A stretch of 64,000 nucleotides of DNA, taken from contig JADGDD010000004.1 in NCBI GenBank assembly GCA_016745075.1, positions 186,001-250,000 of the forward strand. The letters run 5' to 3'. Position numbers and translations under genes: made by a program. Shown here piece by piece: positions 1-8,786 of this stretch (position 1 is the first letter of the stretch; every line of letters begins with the position of its first letter). The notes beneath the pieces were generated by a model. It was not told the origin of the DNA. It saw only the letters and a list, made by a program, of their open reading frames with translations, and searched no databases. The DNA comes from Planctomycetota bacterium (GTDB lineage Bacteria; Planctomycetota; UBA11346).

Positions 1-838
1 CTGTCTGTTTATCATTCGGTAGATGACAGTCTTGGCAGCTTATGTGCACCTGCTCTTCCTGATGGTCCACTCGTTCACCATTACCCATCACATCTTCTGA
101 GTCATGGCAATCACTACAGCTCATACCAAGACCGTGATGCACGTCTGCTTGCTGTTGTTGACAGACACGCCCATCCTCCAAGACACGGGTCTCTGACGTT
201 TTATTTTGGGGGGATAAGCATTCTTGCCACCCGCTGTATTGTAGACTAATTCTACCAGAACGAGCATGGCACCCAAAACAATGGTCATCACGCACGTCTG
301 CGGTAACACTTGGGTGGACCTGTCCTCGTTGGTCTGCTGCTGCATAACCAGCGTGACAAGCAGCACAGCCACCACCACGTGAGAGTTCATGAACGGGCTC
401 TGGCTTCTCTTTGCGTTTACTCAGATGGCAATTCCAACAGAGTTGCTTCATGTGCGTATCTGCGGGGCTGTCACCGAGCGCATCTAAGCCATCATGACTA
501 CATAAATCTTTTTGTTCGCCAAAGACCCAGCGCTCAACGGAAACAATGCCACGTGCATCGTTCATCAAGGAGTGCTGTACATTATTCACCTCATCCGCAT
601 GACATAGTCCACAGCTACGTGCTACCGTGTCCATATTTCCGGGAACAGCTTCCATATCCTGATGCGCGGCTTTTTTTTCTTTTTGAGTCGCATCACCAAA
701 ATGACACAACACACAGGCAACAGCCTGATGGGCGATATCATTTTGTATGCGTTCGCTATGACAGCTAGTGCACGATGACTCAGCCGTATGGATAACACCA
801 AGGATCAATAAACAACAGCACAGGCTAACACCCTTCAT
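1..838 (-). CDS. Multihaem c-type cytochrome, C-terminus cut by the window edge
   Basis: Translating the minus strand by hand from the ATG at 838 gives an open frame that runs off base 1 (at least 279 residues). An N-terminal signal peptide (about residues 1-22, hydrophobic core LLILGVI) is followed by eight CxxCH haem-binding motifs at about residues 23, 42, 76, 134, 158, 187, 241 and 268, so the protein is exported and carries at least eight haems. The start codon overlaps the end of the rhodanese-like gene by 14 bases, which makes it the last visible gene of the sulfur-respiration operon. It probably shuttles electrons to or from the reductase, or is itself a terminal reductase (for example octahaem tetrathionate reductase-like). 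The visible part does not allow a choice. ORFs on the other strand here are shadows. Confidence 0.85.
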   Translation of the reverse strand, partial: MKGVSLCCCLLILGVIHTAESSCTSCHSERIQNDIAHQAVACVLCHFGDATQKEKKAAHQDMEAVPGNMDTVARSCGLCHADEVNNVQHSLMNDARGIVSVERWVFGEQKDLCSHDGLDALGDSPADTHMKQLCWNCHLSKRKEKPEPVHELSRGGGCAACHAGYAAADQRGQVHPSVTADVRDDHCFGCHARSGRISLQYSGWQECLSPQNKTSETRVLEDGRVCQQQQADVHHGLGMSCSDCHDSEDVMGNGERVDHQEEQVHISCQDCHLPNDKQT

Positions 839-1364
839 CAGCATCCGCTGGTCCCGCCTCCAGATGAAGAATGCGTTTGCGCGGCCTTGATTGTTTCCTC
901 TCTGGTTGAGTATGCTCTGTTCCATTAAAATAATTCGCTCGCGCCTGCCGTTTATTGTAATTCTGCCATGTTTCCTGTCTTGCATCATCCGCTGGCGCTT
1001 CTACGTGCAAGACCTGTGCTGCCCATGCTGTGGTACCACCATCAAGAATAAAACATGGCCGTGTAAGCTTGTGCTCATTCAAATATTGTTCCGCTTCTCT
1101 GGTGTCACTTCCGTACAAAATAACATCAAATGATGTAGGAACATGTTTCAGCGCTGCCATACTAAAAACGTCTGCGTGTGGAAGCATTTCTGTAGGCTGA
1201 GAACGAATGTCAAAAAGTGTATAAGATATATCAGCAGACAGAAGGCGCTCAGCTAGTGCGTCAGCACTCATAAGTGCGAAAGACACTTCTGTTTTCTGTT
1301 CTTCCTGTCGCGGCAACAACACCATGACAAGTGCCAAAATAAGTGGAATTGCAATATATTTCAT
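825..1364 (-). CDS. Membrane-anchored rhodanese-like protein without catalytic cysteine
   Basis: A 179-residue protein with an N-terminal hydrophobic segment (residues 4-17) followed by a rhodanese-like fold: LFDIRSQ near residue 50, the strand VILYGSD near 81-87 and LDGGTTAW near 107-114. In active single-domain rhodaneses the loop after the VILY-type strand begins with the persulfide-bearing Cys; here it reads GSDTRE, so the cysteine is absent. The first ATG (1364) forms an ATGA overlap with the stop of the preceding YeeE gene, so this start is preferred over an upstream one inside that gene. Position in a sulfur operon suggests binding or chaperoning of sulfur species rather than sulfurtransferase catalysis; that is inference. 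The C-terminal tail (after about 130) is charged. Confidence 0.7.
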   Translation of the reverse strand: MKYIAIPLILALVMVLLPRQEEQKTEVSFALMSADALAERLLSADISYTLFDIRSQPTEMLPHADVFSMAALKHVPTSFDVILYGSDTREAEQYLNEHKLTRPCFILDGGTTAWAAQVLHVEAPADDARQETWQNYNKRQARANYFNGTEHTQPERKQSRPRKRILHLEAGPADADEGC

Positions 1365-1975
1365 GATGCCTGCCCTTCTTGCGCTGGCTCTTGGGCAACC
1401 GTGCCCACAGATGTCTTTCCTGCCATAAAACGCTCCATCCATTCTGCACCAATAAAAGCGGCTACAGCACCAACCACAACGATGGCAGCCAGCACTTCCT
1501 TACTCATACCCAGCCATTCAAATAATGTTAAACGTTTTCCGGTAAAACCGTCAACTTCATGAGCAAAAAAAGTAGCAAAAGAATCTATCGCCATCACTTC
1601 ACCAAATACAGCCATACCCAATAAAATACCGCCAAGATAAAAGAGTGCATCGGTACGACCTGTTATGCCGCCAACTAAACTAGTTCCAGGACAATAGCCG
1701 CCAAGAATAAAACCGACACCCATGATAAGGCCACCAACCACGCCTGGCCATAAATAGGTTGGGTTAATCCATACCTGCGTTGGCTCCACGATACCCATAT
1801 TTTCGCACATAATAAGCCCAACCATAGCAGTAATAATAGCGGTGAACATCACCTTGAATACGGTCAGGTCACGAAAATAAAACTGCATGGCGAGTTTATT
1901 GGCGTTACCAAAGCCACCACGCTCAAGAAAAAAGCCAAAACCAACACCGATAACACATGCTACAACAAATTCCAT
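1361..1975 (-). CDS. YeeE/YedE family sulfur transport protein (second copy)
   Basis: A 204-residue integral membrane protein of the YeeE/YedE (DUF395, sulf_transp) family. The family hallmark with a conserved cysteine is visible as GGYCPGTSLVGG near residues 92-103, and an N-terminal GFFLERGGFGN stretch is typical. Characterised members such as YeeE/TsuA move thiosulfate into the cytoplasm. The pair here, encoded with a molybdopterin reductase and a rhodanese-like protein, probably moves a sulfur species across the inner membrane. It starts 12 bases after the first YeeE gene and its stop overlaps the rhodanese start (ATGA), so the genes are likely translationally coupled. Confidence 0.85.
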   Translation of the reverse strand: MEFVVACVIGVGFGFFLERGGFGNANKLAMQFYFRDLTVFKVMFTAIITAMVGLIMCENMGIVEPTQVWINPTYLWPGVVGGLIMGVGFILGGYCPGTSLVGGITGRTDALFYLGGILLGMAVFGEVMAIDSFATFFAHEVDGFTGKRLTLFEWLGMSKEVLAAIVVVGAVAAFIGAEWMERFMAGKTSVGTVAQEPAQEGQAS

Positions 1976-1987
1976 GTCTATGCTCCT

Positions 1988-2497
1988 TTATATCCACAAT
2001 TTTCGGACAAAATACGCTAAACCATAAGCGCCAGCAAAAATACACATCATAGTCACCCAACTACCAGCAGCCAAGGTTGCACCACCACTTAAGGCAACAC
2101 CACTCGTGCAACCACGCGCAAGACGCGCGCCAAAACCAAAGAACATGCCTCCGATAACGGCAAATACCCATCGTGTTTTTTTACTAATTTGTGGACCATG
2201 ATTGGTTTCTACACGCAAGCGACCAGCAAGGGCACCGGATAATAACCCGCCAATCAACACACCAACGACTTCGTAGACCAACCAATTATCCCACGGACTC
2301 TTTTCGCCACCACCATAGCGAGCAAGATAGGCATTATTATCAACGTGTTCTGGAGCAATTGTTTTTTCAACCTGAACAACGGTTCTCATCATAGCGCCAG
2401 ACGCACCAAGGCCACGCCCTGCAAACACCAGAGCAAGTAATAAAACCAGCCCCAAACCAACTCCTGCAACATAGGGATTCATCCAACGGTCAGTCAT
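1988..2497 (-). CDS. YeeE/YedE family sulfur transport protein (first copy)
   Basis: A 169-residue membrane protein, half-size relative to fused YeeE proteins. The signature RLARGCTSGVALSGG (about residues 122-136) carries the conserved cysteine of YeeE/YedE sulfur transporters. It has an N-terminal membrane segment (GVGLGLVLLLALVFAG), a hydrophilic loop at about 35-70 and further membrane segments. Together with the following YeeE gene it probably forms the two-part transporter seen in many sulfur-metabolising bacteria. It lies 19 bases downstream of the NrfD gene with a good ribosome-binding site (AAAGGAG). The substrate (thiosulfate, sulfide or polysulfide) cannot be read from sequence. 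Confidence 0.85.
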   Translation of the reverse strand: MTDRWMNPYVAGVGLGLVLLLALVFAGRGLGASGAMMRTVVQVEKTIAPEHVDNNAYLARYGGGEKSPWDNWLVYEVVGVLIGGLLSGALAGRLRVETNHGPQISKKTRWVFAVIGGMFFGFGARLARGCTSGVALSGGATLAAGSWVTMMCIFAGAYGLAYFVRKLWI

Positions 2498-2516
2498 TAT
2501 ATGCTCCTTTCAATCC

Positions 2517-3470
2517 TTAATACAATTGCCATGTCGTTAATTGACCTGCTGCTACAATAACAAAACGAAACAACATGCTGCCGCCTATTTCAAGAACAGG
2601 CGCAATGGCATACGGAACCTTTTTTTTCAGGGCAATCAATTCGAGAGTCAAAGGGGTGATCACCCCAAGGCCAAGATAAAATATCCAAAATGAAATCGTT
2701 AAAGGGCCACCAGTAATAACCGCCCACGCTCCATCTTGTGCTTGCGTTCCATCGGCAAGATTGATCAGAAAAAGCGCCAAAACAGATACTTCTGCAATAA
2801 GCACATACAAACCAACACGCCCAAACCGATGTCGTTCTGTGCCTGCTGGTGCACAAAGCTGTAACAAACCAGCGGCTGCGCCAAGGCCAGACAGTAGAAA
2901 CAGAATGGCGAGTGATGAATTATTCCAGAATGGGCGAGCCACATACGCACTTAATAAAACACCCGTATATACAGCGAGGCTGATGCCACCAATAAGGATG
3001 ATAACAGAAAGGTGCTGACGAAAGGGTTCACAAAGAGTCTTTATTCGAGTCAGAAGAATGCTGCGTTGCTGAATCTTCTCCCAATGATTCGGCCATGCTT
3101 CTGTTGCTGTTGCTAAAACAAAAGCTGCAATAATAGGGCTCAATAAAAGTAAGAGCCATGACCCCCATGACATAGGCGCGCTTGGGACAAAACGCCCAAA
3201 AAACTGAAATACGTTCCATTTATTTTCAAGGTCTAAAAATAGTGCCCCCATACCAATGCCCAGCAGCGGCAAAACAGCAAGTGATAAGCGTTGAGCGGTT
3301 TGGCTTTTTGCTTTACTTAGAACGGCCCATGCTGCTAGAATAAGAATACCTGCGCATAAACCACCTATAAATAAATACACAGGAACCTGCCATTGCCATA
3401 TATCCAATACGGGATCTATGTGCGGGTTCATCTTCCCTGTTATAATTTCATACCGAACATCTTCATTCAT
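2517..3470 (-). CDS. NrfD/PsrC-type membrane subunit of sulfur reductase
   Basis: A 317-residue polytopic membrane protein of the NrfD/PsrC family, which binds the quinol site and passes electrons between the quinone pool and the periplasmic FeS and Mo subunits. The N-terminal stretch WQWQVPVYLFIGGLCAG is the typical first membrane helix; about eight hydrophobic segments follow. A TTG start at 3485 is possible, overlapping the previous stop, but the ATG at 3470 has a GAGGAA ribosome-binding site 7 bases upstream and is chosen. The immediate neighbours are the FeS subunit and the molybdopterin subunit, giving a standard CISM (complex iron-sulfur molybdoenzyme) order. Confidence 0.9.
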   Translation of the reverse strand: MNEDVRYEIITGKMNPHIDPVLDIWQWQVPVYLFIGGLCAGILILAAWAVLSKAKSQTAQRLSLAVLPLLGIGMGALFLDLENKWNVFQFFGRFVPSAPMSWGSWLLLLLSPIIAAFVLATATEAWPNHWEKIQQRSILLTRIKTLCEPFRQHLSVIILIGGISLAVYTGVLLSAYVARPFWNNSSLAILFLLSGLGAAAGLLQLCAPAGTERHRFGRVGLYVLIAEVSVLALFLINLADGTQAQDGAWAVITGGPLTISFWIFYLGLGVITPLTLELIALKKKVPYAIAPVLEIGGSMLFRFVIVAAGQLTTWQLY

Positions 3471-3481
3471 GATTCCATTCC

Positions 3482-4024
3482 TCAATAAATATAATAAATG
3501 TTTGGGTTAGTTCCAGCAGCTTCATGCAAAACTTTGGTTCGTTCTGTTCGGACAGAACGACTCACCTGACTATTCGGATCATTAAAATCACCAAATTGAA
3601 TACAGTCTGTTGGGCAGACAGATGCACAGGAGGGCTGCTCTCCACTTCCCAATTTATGAACACAAAAGGTACATTTACCGATATAGCCACCAGGCTCTAT
3701 ATACCGTGCATCGTATGGACAGGAAGCCACGCAAGATTTACACCCGGTACATTCATCTGGGTTGACTAACGTGATGTTGCTACCCTCAAAAATGAAACTC
3801 GCACCAGTTGGACAACTGCTCACACATGGCGGGTCTTCACAATGATTACAACGCTCGCTACGGCTTTCTAAGCGCGCATGTGGAAAAACGCCACTTTCTT
3901 CTTCTACTACCCACACGCGGTGCAATCCTTCCGGTACAACATTTTCTGCTTTGCACCCCATAACACAATTACCACAACTAATGCAGACTCGTGTATCGAT
4001 AACCATTCCATAACGCTTACGCAT
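3482..4024 (-). CDS. 4Fe-4S ferredoxin-type electron transfer subunit (PsrB/TtrB-like)
   Basis: A 180-residue protein with four cysteine clusters for [4Fe-4S] centres: CISCGNCVMGC near residue 14, CNHCEDPPCVSSC near 60, CTGCKSCVASC near 92, and CTFC...CASVC near 119-138. This is the standard four-cluster subunit of the PsrB/PhsB/NrfC/DmsB family that bridges the molybdopterin subunit and the membrane NrfD subunit. Its ATG overlaps the end of the molybdopterin gene by 8 bases. It has no signal peptide of its own, as expected for a subunit co-exported with a Tat partner. Confidence 0.92.
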   Translation of the reverse strand: MRKRYGMVIDTRVCISCGNCVMGCKAENVVPEGLHRVWVVEEESGVFPHARLESRSERCNHCEDPPCVSSCPTGASFIFEGSNITLVNPDECTGCKSCVASCPYDARYIEPGGYIGKCTFCVHKLGSGEQPSCASVCPTDCIQFGDFNDPNSQVSRSVRTERTKVLHEAAGTNPNIYYIY

Positions 4025-6263
4025 GACCTACCTCCTGCTGATGTGCAGCTTCTGTTCGAGTCAGCGCAGACGGAACAACAAAGTTTCCACGTCGTCCTGT
4101 GCCACCCATAATAGGATCGATATGGATCGTAGTCATAAGCTCATTTTCTGCGATGCCTTTGCCAAAGGCTCGTGTCATTTTCTTTTCACTATGGCCAAAA
4201 CCATGCACCATGTACACGCAATCAGGGCGAATACGTTGAGTCACCTTCACGGGAATACGATAACGAGATTGTTCACCATCTTGATTTTCAAGCGCGATTC
4301 GTTGTCCATGCGTAACACCCCACAACATTGCTAAGTCTGGATGCATCCATAATTCATTTTCATCTTTTAATTGGCACAAATGTGGATTATTAGTGGTACG
4401 GCTAAAGGTATGCATAGGAGAGCGCCCCATTAATAAACGCGCATAGCCCTGTGGTGGCTCTGGATGACGTGTATAACGTGGAACCGCATCAAATCCGGCA
4501 TGACTGAATAGGCTGCTCACCAATTCCACTTTGCCGCTTGCTGTTTTGAAAGTAGGCGGTGCACCATCGGCAAAATACAGCGGCTGTTGTTGGCCGACTT
4601 CCATCACACCGGCAGCTTCTAATTCTTTTAAGCTAATGCCAAGTGGTTCTAAACGTTTACTTAAATACTCTTCTTGATTTGCCCAAGGAAACCATGCATC
4701 CAAACCGCATTTTTGTGCAAGCTGTTTCACAATCCATGACGATGGCTTACTGTCAAAGCGTGGCTCAAAAGCAGGAGCCCGGACTGCTATCTGCCGTTTT
4801 CTCCCTGGAGAAACACGGATATCATCATAACGTTCTAAATAGGTGCACTCCGGTAAAATAACATCTGCCCAACCACATATTTCTGCTGGCATAATATCTA
4901 CCGCAACCAGTAAATCTAAATTCTGAATAGCTTGAATTGTTTTCTTCTGTTCCGGCAACGACATCATTAAATTAGAGCCATAGACAAACCACGCTTTAAT
5001 AGGATGTTCTGGGTCTAAACTTGGGTCTGCCGTGACATCGCGCACTTGAGATGCAACCGCAGCCGATGCCAATTGATATTTATTATTTTCTAAATCTTTC
5101 CATGTCCACTTGGGTTTTGAAAATGCCGGCAATGGATATTTAGGCACCTTCGCTTTTTGCGGCAGGTATAACCCACCTTTACTTCCCCAACTACCAAGCA
5201 AGGCGTTTAAGATTGCTATGCAACGGCTCCTCTGTGTATCATCTCCATACCAGGTCACATGACGGCCAGGATGAACAAGGGTAGCTGGCGCATTTTTCGC
5301 CATAGTCCGTGCCGTTTTCCGAATAACATCTGGTTGAATAGAAGTAATAGGGTATGCCCATTCTGGCGTGTAACTGGCACATTCTTTTTTTAGTTCTTCC
5401 AGGCCCGTACAGTGCTCTGTAACAAAATCCTGATTAAATATATTTTCCTCAAGTAAAACGTGAATCCATGATAACAATAAGGCTATATCAGTGGAGGGTT
5501 TAATTGGTAGCCAATGTTCAGCTTTTGTTGCCGCAACAGATTGGCGCGGGTCTACCACAATAAGTTCACAACCATTTTTTAAAGCAGTACCCAGTTCTTG
5601 CACTTGAGTATTATGAAGATTTTCTCCTATATGCGAGCCTATTAAAACAATACATTGGCTGTTTTCCATGTCTGTACATTCAGGAGACCCAACACCTTGA
5701 CCAAAAGTTGCTTTAAACGCTTCTGTTCGTGGGCCACGGCACTGAGCATAAGATGGTGCTGTAATATTTTGTGAACCAAAGGCTTTGGTAAATGTTTTCC
5801 AATGAGTAGCACCATAACCATGCGAAAAGAGCGCGAGGGATTCTGCTCCATATTCACCTTTTACCGTAGCCAATTTTTCTGCTATATAATTAAGCGCCTC
5901 GTCCCAACTTGCTTCACGAAAACCCTGACTGCCATCTGAGTTTGTTATGCGAATCATTGGCGTTTTAAGGCGATCGTTATCCTCATAGGCTCCTAAGCCA
6001 CCGCTACCACGCGTACACAGCCGGCCGAGACAATGCTGGTCTTGTTCATTGCCTGTTACTTTCCATGGTTTGCCATTCTTGCTATGCACCCACCCAGAAC
6101 ACTTCCAGAAACACATTTCACAAAAGGTTGGACTCTTAGTACAGACATCTGTTGGTAACACGGGATAACTCGCCGCTACATTTTGCTTCCCGCACCCTGT
6201 TAACCCCATACTTAATGAGGCCAGTGTCGCCGACGCTAAAACGATGAATTCACGACGTAGCAT
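4017..6263 (-). CDS. Tat-exported molybdopterin oxidoreductase, PsrA/PhsA/TtrA-like
   Basis: A 748-residue catalytic subunit of the DMSO-reductase superfamily. The N-terminus has a twin-arginine motif (RREFI, residues 3-7), a hydrophobic stretch and a lipobox-like LTGC ending at Cys24. A [4Fe-4S] site follows with C48, C51, C55 and C83. The segment SYAQCRGPRTEA places a cysteine (about 175) where polysulfide, thiosulfate, tetrathionate and arsenate reductases have their Mo ligand. The C-terminal molybdopterin-binding domain follows (MGRSPMHTFSRTTNNPHL, then DPIMGGTGRR). The YeeE and rhodanese-like genes downstream favour a sulfur substrate (polysulfide, thiosulfate or tetrathionate) over arsenate. 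The start has a GGGAG ribosome-binding site. Catalytic direction cannot be told from sequence. Confidence 0.9.
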   Translation of the reverse strand: MLRREFIVLASATLASLSMGLTGCGKQNVAASYPVLPTDVCTKSPTFCEMCFWKCSGWVHSKNGKPWKVTGNEQDQHCLGRLCTRGSGGLGAYEDNDRLKTPMIRITNSDGSQGFREASWDEALNYIAEKLATVKGEYGAESLALFSHGYGATHWKTFTKAFGSQNITAPSYAQCRGPRTEAFKATFGQGVGSPECTDMENSQCIVLIGSHIGENLHNTQVQELGTALKNGCELIVVDPRQSVAATKAEHWLPIKPSTDIALLLSWIHVLLEENIFNQDFVTEHCTGLEELKKECASYTPEWAYPITSIQPDVIRKTARTMAKNAPATLVHPGRHVTWYGDDTQRSRCIAILNALLGSWGSKGGLYLPQKAKVPKYPLPAFSKPKWTWKDLENNKYQLASAAVASQVRDVTADPSLDPEHPIKAWFVYGSNLMMSLPEQKKTIQAIQNLDLLVAVDIMPAEICGWADVILPECTYLERYDDIRVSPGRKRQIAVRAPAFEPRFDSKPSSWIVKQLAQKCGLDAWFPWANQEEYLSKRLEPLGISLKELEAAGVMEVGQQQPLYFADGAPPTFKTASGKVELVSSLFSHAGFDAVPRYTRHPEPPQGYARLLMGRSPMHTFSRTTNNPHLCQLKDENELWMHPDLAMLWGVTHGQRIALENQDGEQSRYRIPVKVTQRIRPDCVYMVHGFGHSEKKMTRAFGKGIAENELMTTIHIDPIMGGTGRRGNFVVPSALTRTEAAHQQEVGHA

Positions 6264-6303
6264 ATCTTTCTCCCTACCCTTACAGCTTAATCAATAATTC
6301 CAA

Positions 6304-6336
6304 AAAAGGAAGATTCCATGATTCCGTTAATGGAAT
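6304..6336 (-). terminator. Weak candidate terminator after the FadL-type gene
   Basis: Between the porin gene and the molybdopterin gene a 7-bp inverted repeat (6313-6319 with 6330-6336) reads on the minus strand as ATTCCAT and ATGGAAT. It is followed by CTTCC and a run of six T. The stem is AT-rich and the T-run is offset, so partial read-through into the reductase operon is quite possible. Confidence 0.3.
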
Positions 6337-6382
6337 ATATAACAAAATCAAATACGCTTCTATCCCTTTCGTGCATGCACGG

Positions 6383-7783
6383 TTAAAACCGAAATGTGTA
6401 CGCTAGTTGAACATTAGTTTGGCTATGCGTAGAAGCGGTTTGCGTTTGGCTATTGGTCGCCTCTACCTCTGGCGCATAGGTAACAGAGACATCAACCTGA
6501 TCCCCAGCGGCAAGCGTATAACCACAACCAACACTATAATGCTTCTCTACAATTGCTGGAAATAAGGCATTAATATATTCGTTTGGAATTGGATTTTCTG
6601 TATGATGGAAACCCGCACGCACAACCCATGCTTCATTTGCTTGCCATGCTGTGCCAAGGGCAATAACCACTTGGTTCTCCCATTCCTGCTTCATCGACAA
6701 ATCCATCTGCTGACCGCTAAAACCTACCGCCATTGGGTTACTCTGTACAGAATCTGCAACAAAACCCATATCGAATGCCTCCATGGTTTCTGACCAGTTA
6801 ATAACTTTTATATCTGCCGCTACAAACCATTGTGAATTAACGGCACAGGCTGCTCCACATTGATACTGACTTGGCCACTGAAAATCATCTATAACAATTT
6901 CACCGCTCACTGGCACTTCCACGGCTCCCATGCCGTTGATGTTTACATTCATATACATATCGCCAGAGCTTGTTTTCAAATCGCTCATGTAAGTTGGCGA
7001 ATGATAGGAAGCACCAATCTGCCACTGATCATTAATCACGTAATGAACACCAAGCTTACCGGCGTAGCCATTACCTTGCGCTTTTCCTGTAAAGTCACTG
7101 TCATCAGAAAAATCAAACCGGACAGTATTGATCCCACTTATTTGTCCTGGAGCTGCTCCCATCATTCCCATGAGGCTGTTAATCATAGTCCCACGAGCCG
7201 ACCCAAGCGCCTGTGATGGTGGAAGAAAGCCCGACATAAATTGTGCGCCGGTCATGTTCATTTGTAAATCCATTCCAGCCCACACATAATCAAAGGTTGC
7301 TGCCAGATGAAGATCCTCATTTACCGTCCAATTAATAGGAGCAAGCAAACGGCCAATACCAATCTCTGAACGCGTCACTTCATTTCGCCCAGCCGCCATA
7401 AAGCTATCTGCTGCATATTCACAGCCCATGCCTCCCTGTGAGAAAATACCAACACCCCACAAAAGGTCTTCATGTTTACTTAAAAAACCGATGGCTGGCA
7501 TAATAAACTGATCGGAAGATGAGCTTGCTTCCATCCCGCTATTTTTAGCACTCACCGACGGCCCCAACATGCCAAGTGCTACTTGCAGCTCCATAGAGCC
7601 TGCGCCGAGCTCAAGCCCAAGGGTTGCAGGGTTCGACATCATGGCAGCAGAGCCATTATCGAAAGCGGAGCCTGTTCCACCAAGAGCAGTAGAAATAGGC
7701 CCGTACCCATCCATATTCATACCATCTGTGGCAAAAAGGGCCGTACTCAAAAAAAGTGGCGTTAAGGTGCGAATCGGCTTCAT
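6383..7783 (-). CDS. OmpP1/FadL/TodX family outer-membrane transport protein
   Basis: A 466-residue protein with a short signal peptide followed by the FadL N-terminal signature (GMNMDGYGPISTALGG, then NGSAAMMSNPATLG at about 45-60). The body is rich in amphipathic beta strands and ends in YTFRF, the terminal aromatic typical of outer-membrane beta barrels. The family transports hydrophobic compounds through the outer membrane; in sulfur-oxidising and sulfur-reducing bacteria FadL-like porins have been proposed to import elemental sulfur or polysulfide. It precedes the sulfur-reductase genes on the same strand with a 119-base gap. A link between the two is inference. Confidence 0.85.
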   Translation of the reverse strand: MKPIRTLTPLFLSTALFATDGMNMDGYGPISTALGGTGSAFDNGSAAMMSNPATLGLELGAGSMELQVALGMLGPSVSAKNSGMEASSSSDQFIMPAIGFLSKHEDLLWGVGIFSQGGMGCEYAADSFMAAGRNEVTRSEIGIGRLLAPINWTVNEDLHLAATFDYVWAGMDLQMNMTGAQFMSGFLPPSQALGSARGTMINSLMGMMGAAPGQISGINTVRFDFSDDSDFTGKAQGNGYAGKLGVHYVINDQWQIGASYHSPTYMSDLKTSSGDMYMNVNINGMGAVEVPVSGEIVIDDFQWPSQYQCGAACAVNSQWFVAADIKVINWSETMEAFDMGFVADSVQSNPMAVGFSGQQMDLSMKQEWENQVVIALGTAWQANEAWVVRAGFHHTENPIPNEYINALFPAIVEKHYSVGCGYTLAAGDQVDVSVTYAPEVEATNSQTQTASTHSQTNVQLAYTFRF

Positions 7784-8091
7784 GGGGCTCTCCTCGTCTA
7801 CTCCATTTTATATGTCTAGCATGGAATATAAGAACATTCTAACAATAGAATAATAATGTGGCCAAGGAAAAACAATGCACCGTCCATCACATGCAATAAG
7901 TACAACGCCACATGTGCGACTTGAATAGATTCCCACCTGCGGGTGCAGACATTTCTATAAAGACATAGACTTGTAAATACATTTTCTTCGTAAACATAGC
8001 GGCAAACAAGAATACTCGTGTCGTCTGATTATGAGCCCAGTACATATGGTTCTATCAACTCAACCCGGGTAAAGCCTTAAGGAGCCACAAC
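7784..8091. other. Divergent intergenic region between porin and acetyltransferase genes
   Basis: A 308-base AT-rich region that must hold the promoters of the leftward porin gene and the rightward acetyltransferase gene. No clear operator palindrome or riboswitch fold was found. The only clear signal is the AAGGAG ribosome-binding site at its right end, before the ATG at 8092. Confidence 0.5.
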
Positions 8092-8724
8092 ATGTCATTC
8101 GTATATGGACAAAACTACACCCCAGAACAACTGGAAGCACAGAACGCAGAAAACTTCGCCATGCTTGATAAAATCGGCGCAAAGTATTACGACGGCTTTT
8201 GGGTTGCTGGTAAACCAAAAATCATGTTAAACGACATCTCTGATGCCGACTTTGATTTAGAAAGCTTCAAAGGCCGCTTAGTCTTTACCGATGAAGCAGG
8301 CATTTTAGCAACAGGCGATAACCCATTCCCATGTGATACCACCCGTATTAACTTGGTACGCTGGGGAGCTGCCGAAGATGAGTGCGGCTATATTGAAACC
8401 GCATCTATGCTCAATCACACCTGCCTTGTTTCTATGGTTGGCATCCGTATTGGTAAAGGCGTGTTATTTGGACCAAACTGCATCGTTATGGATACCGATG
8501 GCCACCCAGCAGACCGCCGTTTACCAGATATTGCGGTCAATAAGAAGAAAGCTCCAGTAGTTATTGAAGACCACGCATGGATCGGCACTGGTGCAGTTAT
8601 CATGAAGGGCGTAACCATTGGCCATCATGCTGTAGTTGCCGCTAATTCTATGGTGGTGAAAGATGTACCGCCACATGCCGTTGTTGCTGGCTATCCAGCA
8701 AAAGTCATTAAACAATTCGACTAA
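8092..8724 (+). CDS. Hexapeptide-repeat sugar O-acetyltransferase (Maa/LacA/NodL-like)
   Basis: A 210-residue acetyl-CoA-dependent acyltransferase with a left-handed beta-helix. Hexapeptide units are visible from about residue 115 to 200 ([46 protein letters not shown]), with the usual DTDGHP segment containing the catalytic-type histidine and the closing [13 protein letters not shown]. The N-terminal maltose-acetyltransferase-like helical region is longer than in Maa. An AAGGAG ribosome-binding site lies 6-7 bases before the ATG. The gene is monocistronic, ending at a strong bidirectional terminator. The sugar acceptor cannot be predicted. Confidence 0.85.
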   Translation: MSFVYGQNYTPEQLEAQNAENFAMLDKIGAKYYDGFWVAGKPKIMLNDISDADFDLESFKGRLVFTDEAGILATGDNPFPCDTTRINLVRWGAAEDECGYIETASMLNHTCLVSMVGIRIGKGVLFGPNCIVMDTDGHPADRRLPDIAVNKKKAPVVIEDHAWIGTGAVIMKGVTIGHHAVVAANSMVVKDVPPHAVVAGYPAKVIKQFD

Positions 8725-8744
8725 GACACTCTATTATATACACA

Positions 8745-8785
8745 AACAAACGGCCCTGCGAAAATCTATCGCTGGGCCGTTTGTT
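8745..8785. terminator. Bidirectional intrinsic terminator
   Basis: A 12-bp perfect stem (8745-8756 AACAAACGGCCC with 8774-8785), one mismatch, 3 further pairs and a 9-base loop. It lies between the convergent acetyltransferase and glycosidase genes and overlaps almost exactly the end of the latter. The T-rich arm ends serve both strands. Confidence 0.8.
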
Positions 8786-8786
8786 A

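Noticed and set aside
310..768. Plus-strand ORF of 152 codons over the left edge
   Set aside because: It is antisense to the multihaem cytochrome frame, which has a signal peptide and eight CxxCH motifs; the opposite frame has no family pattern.
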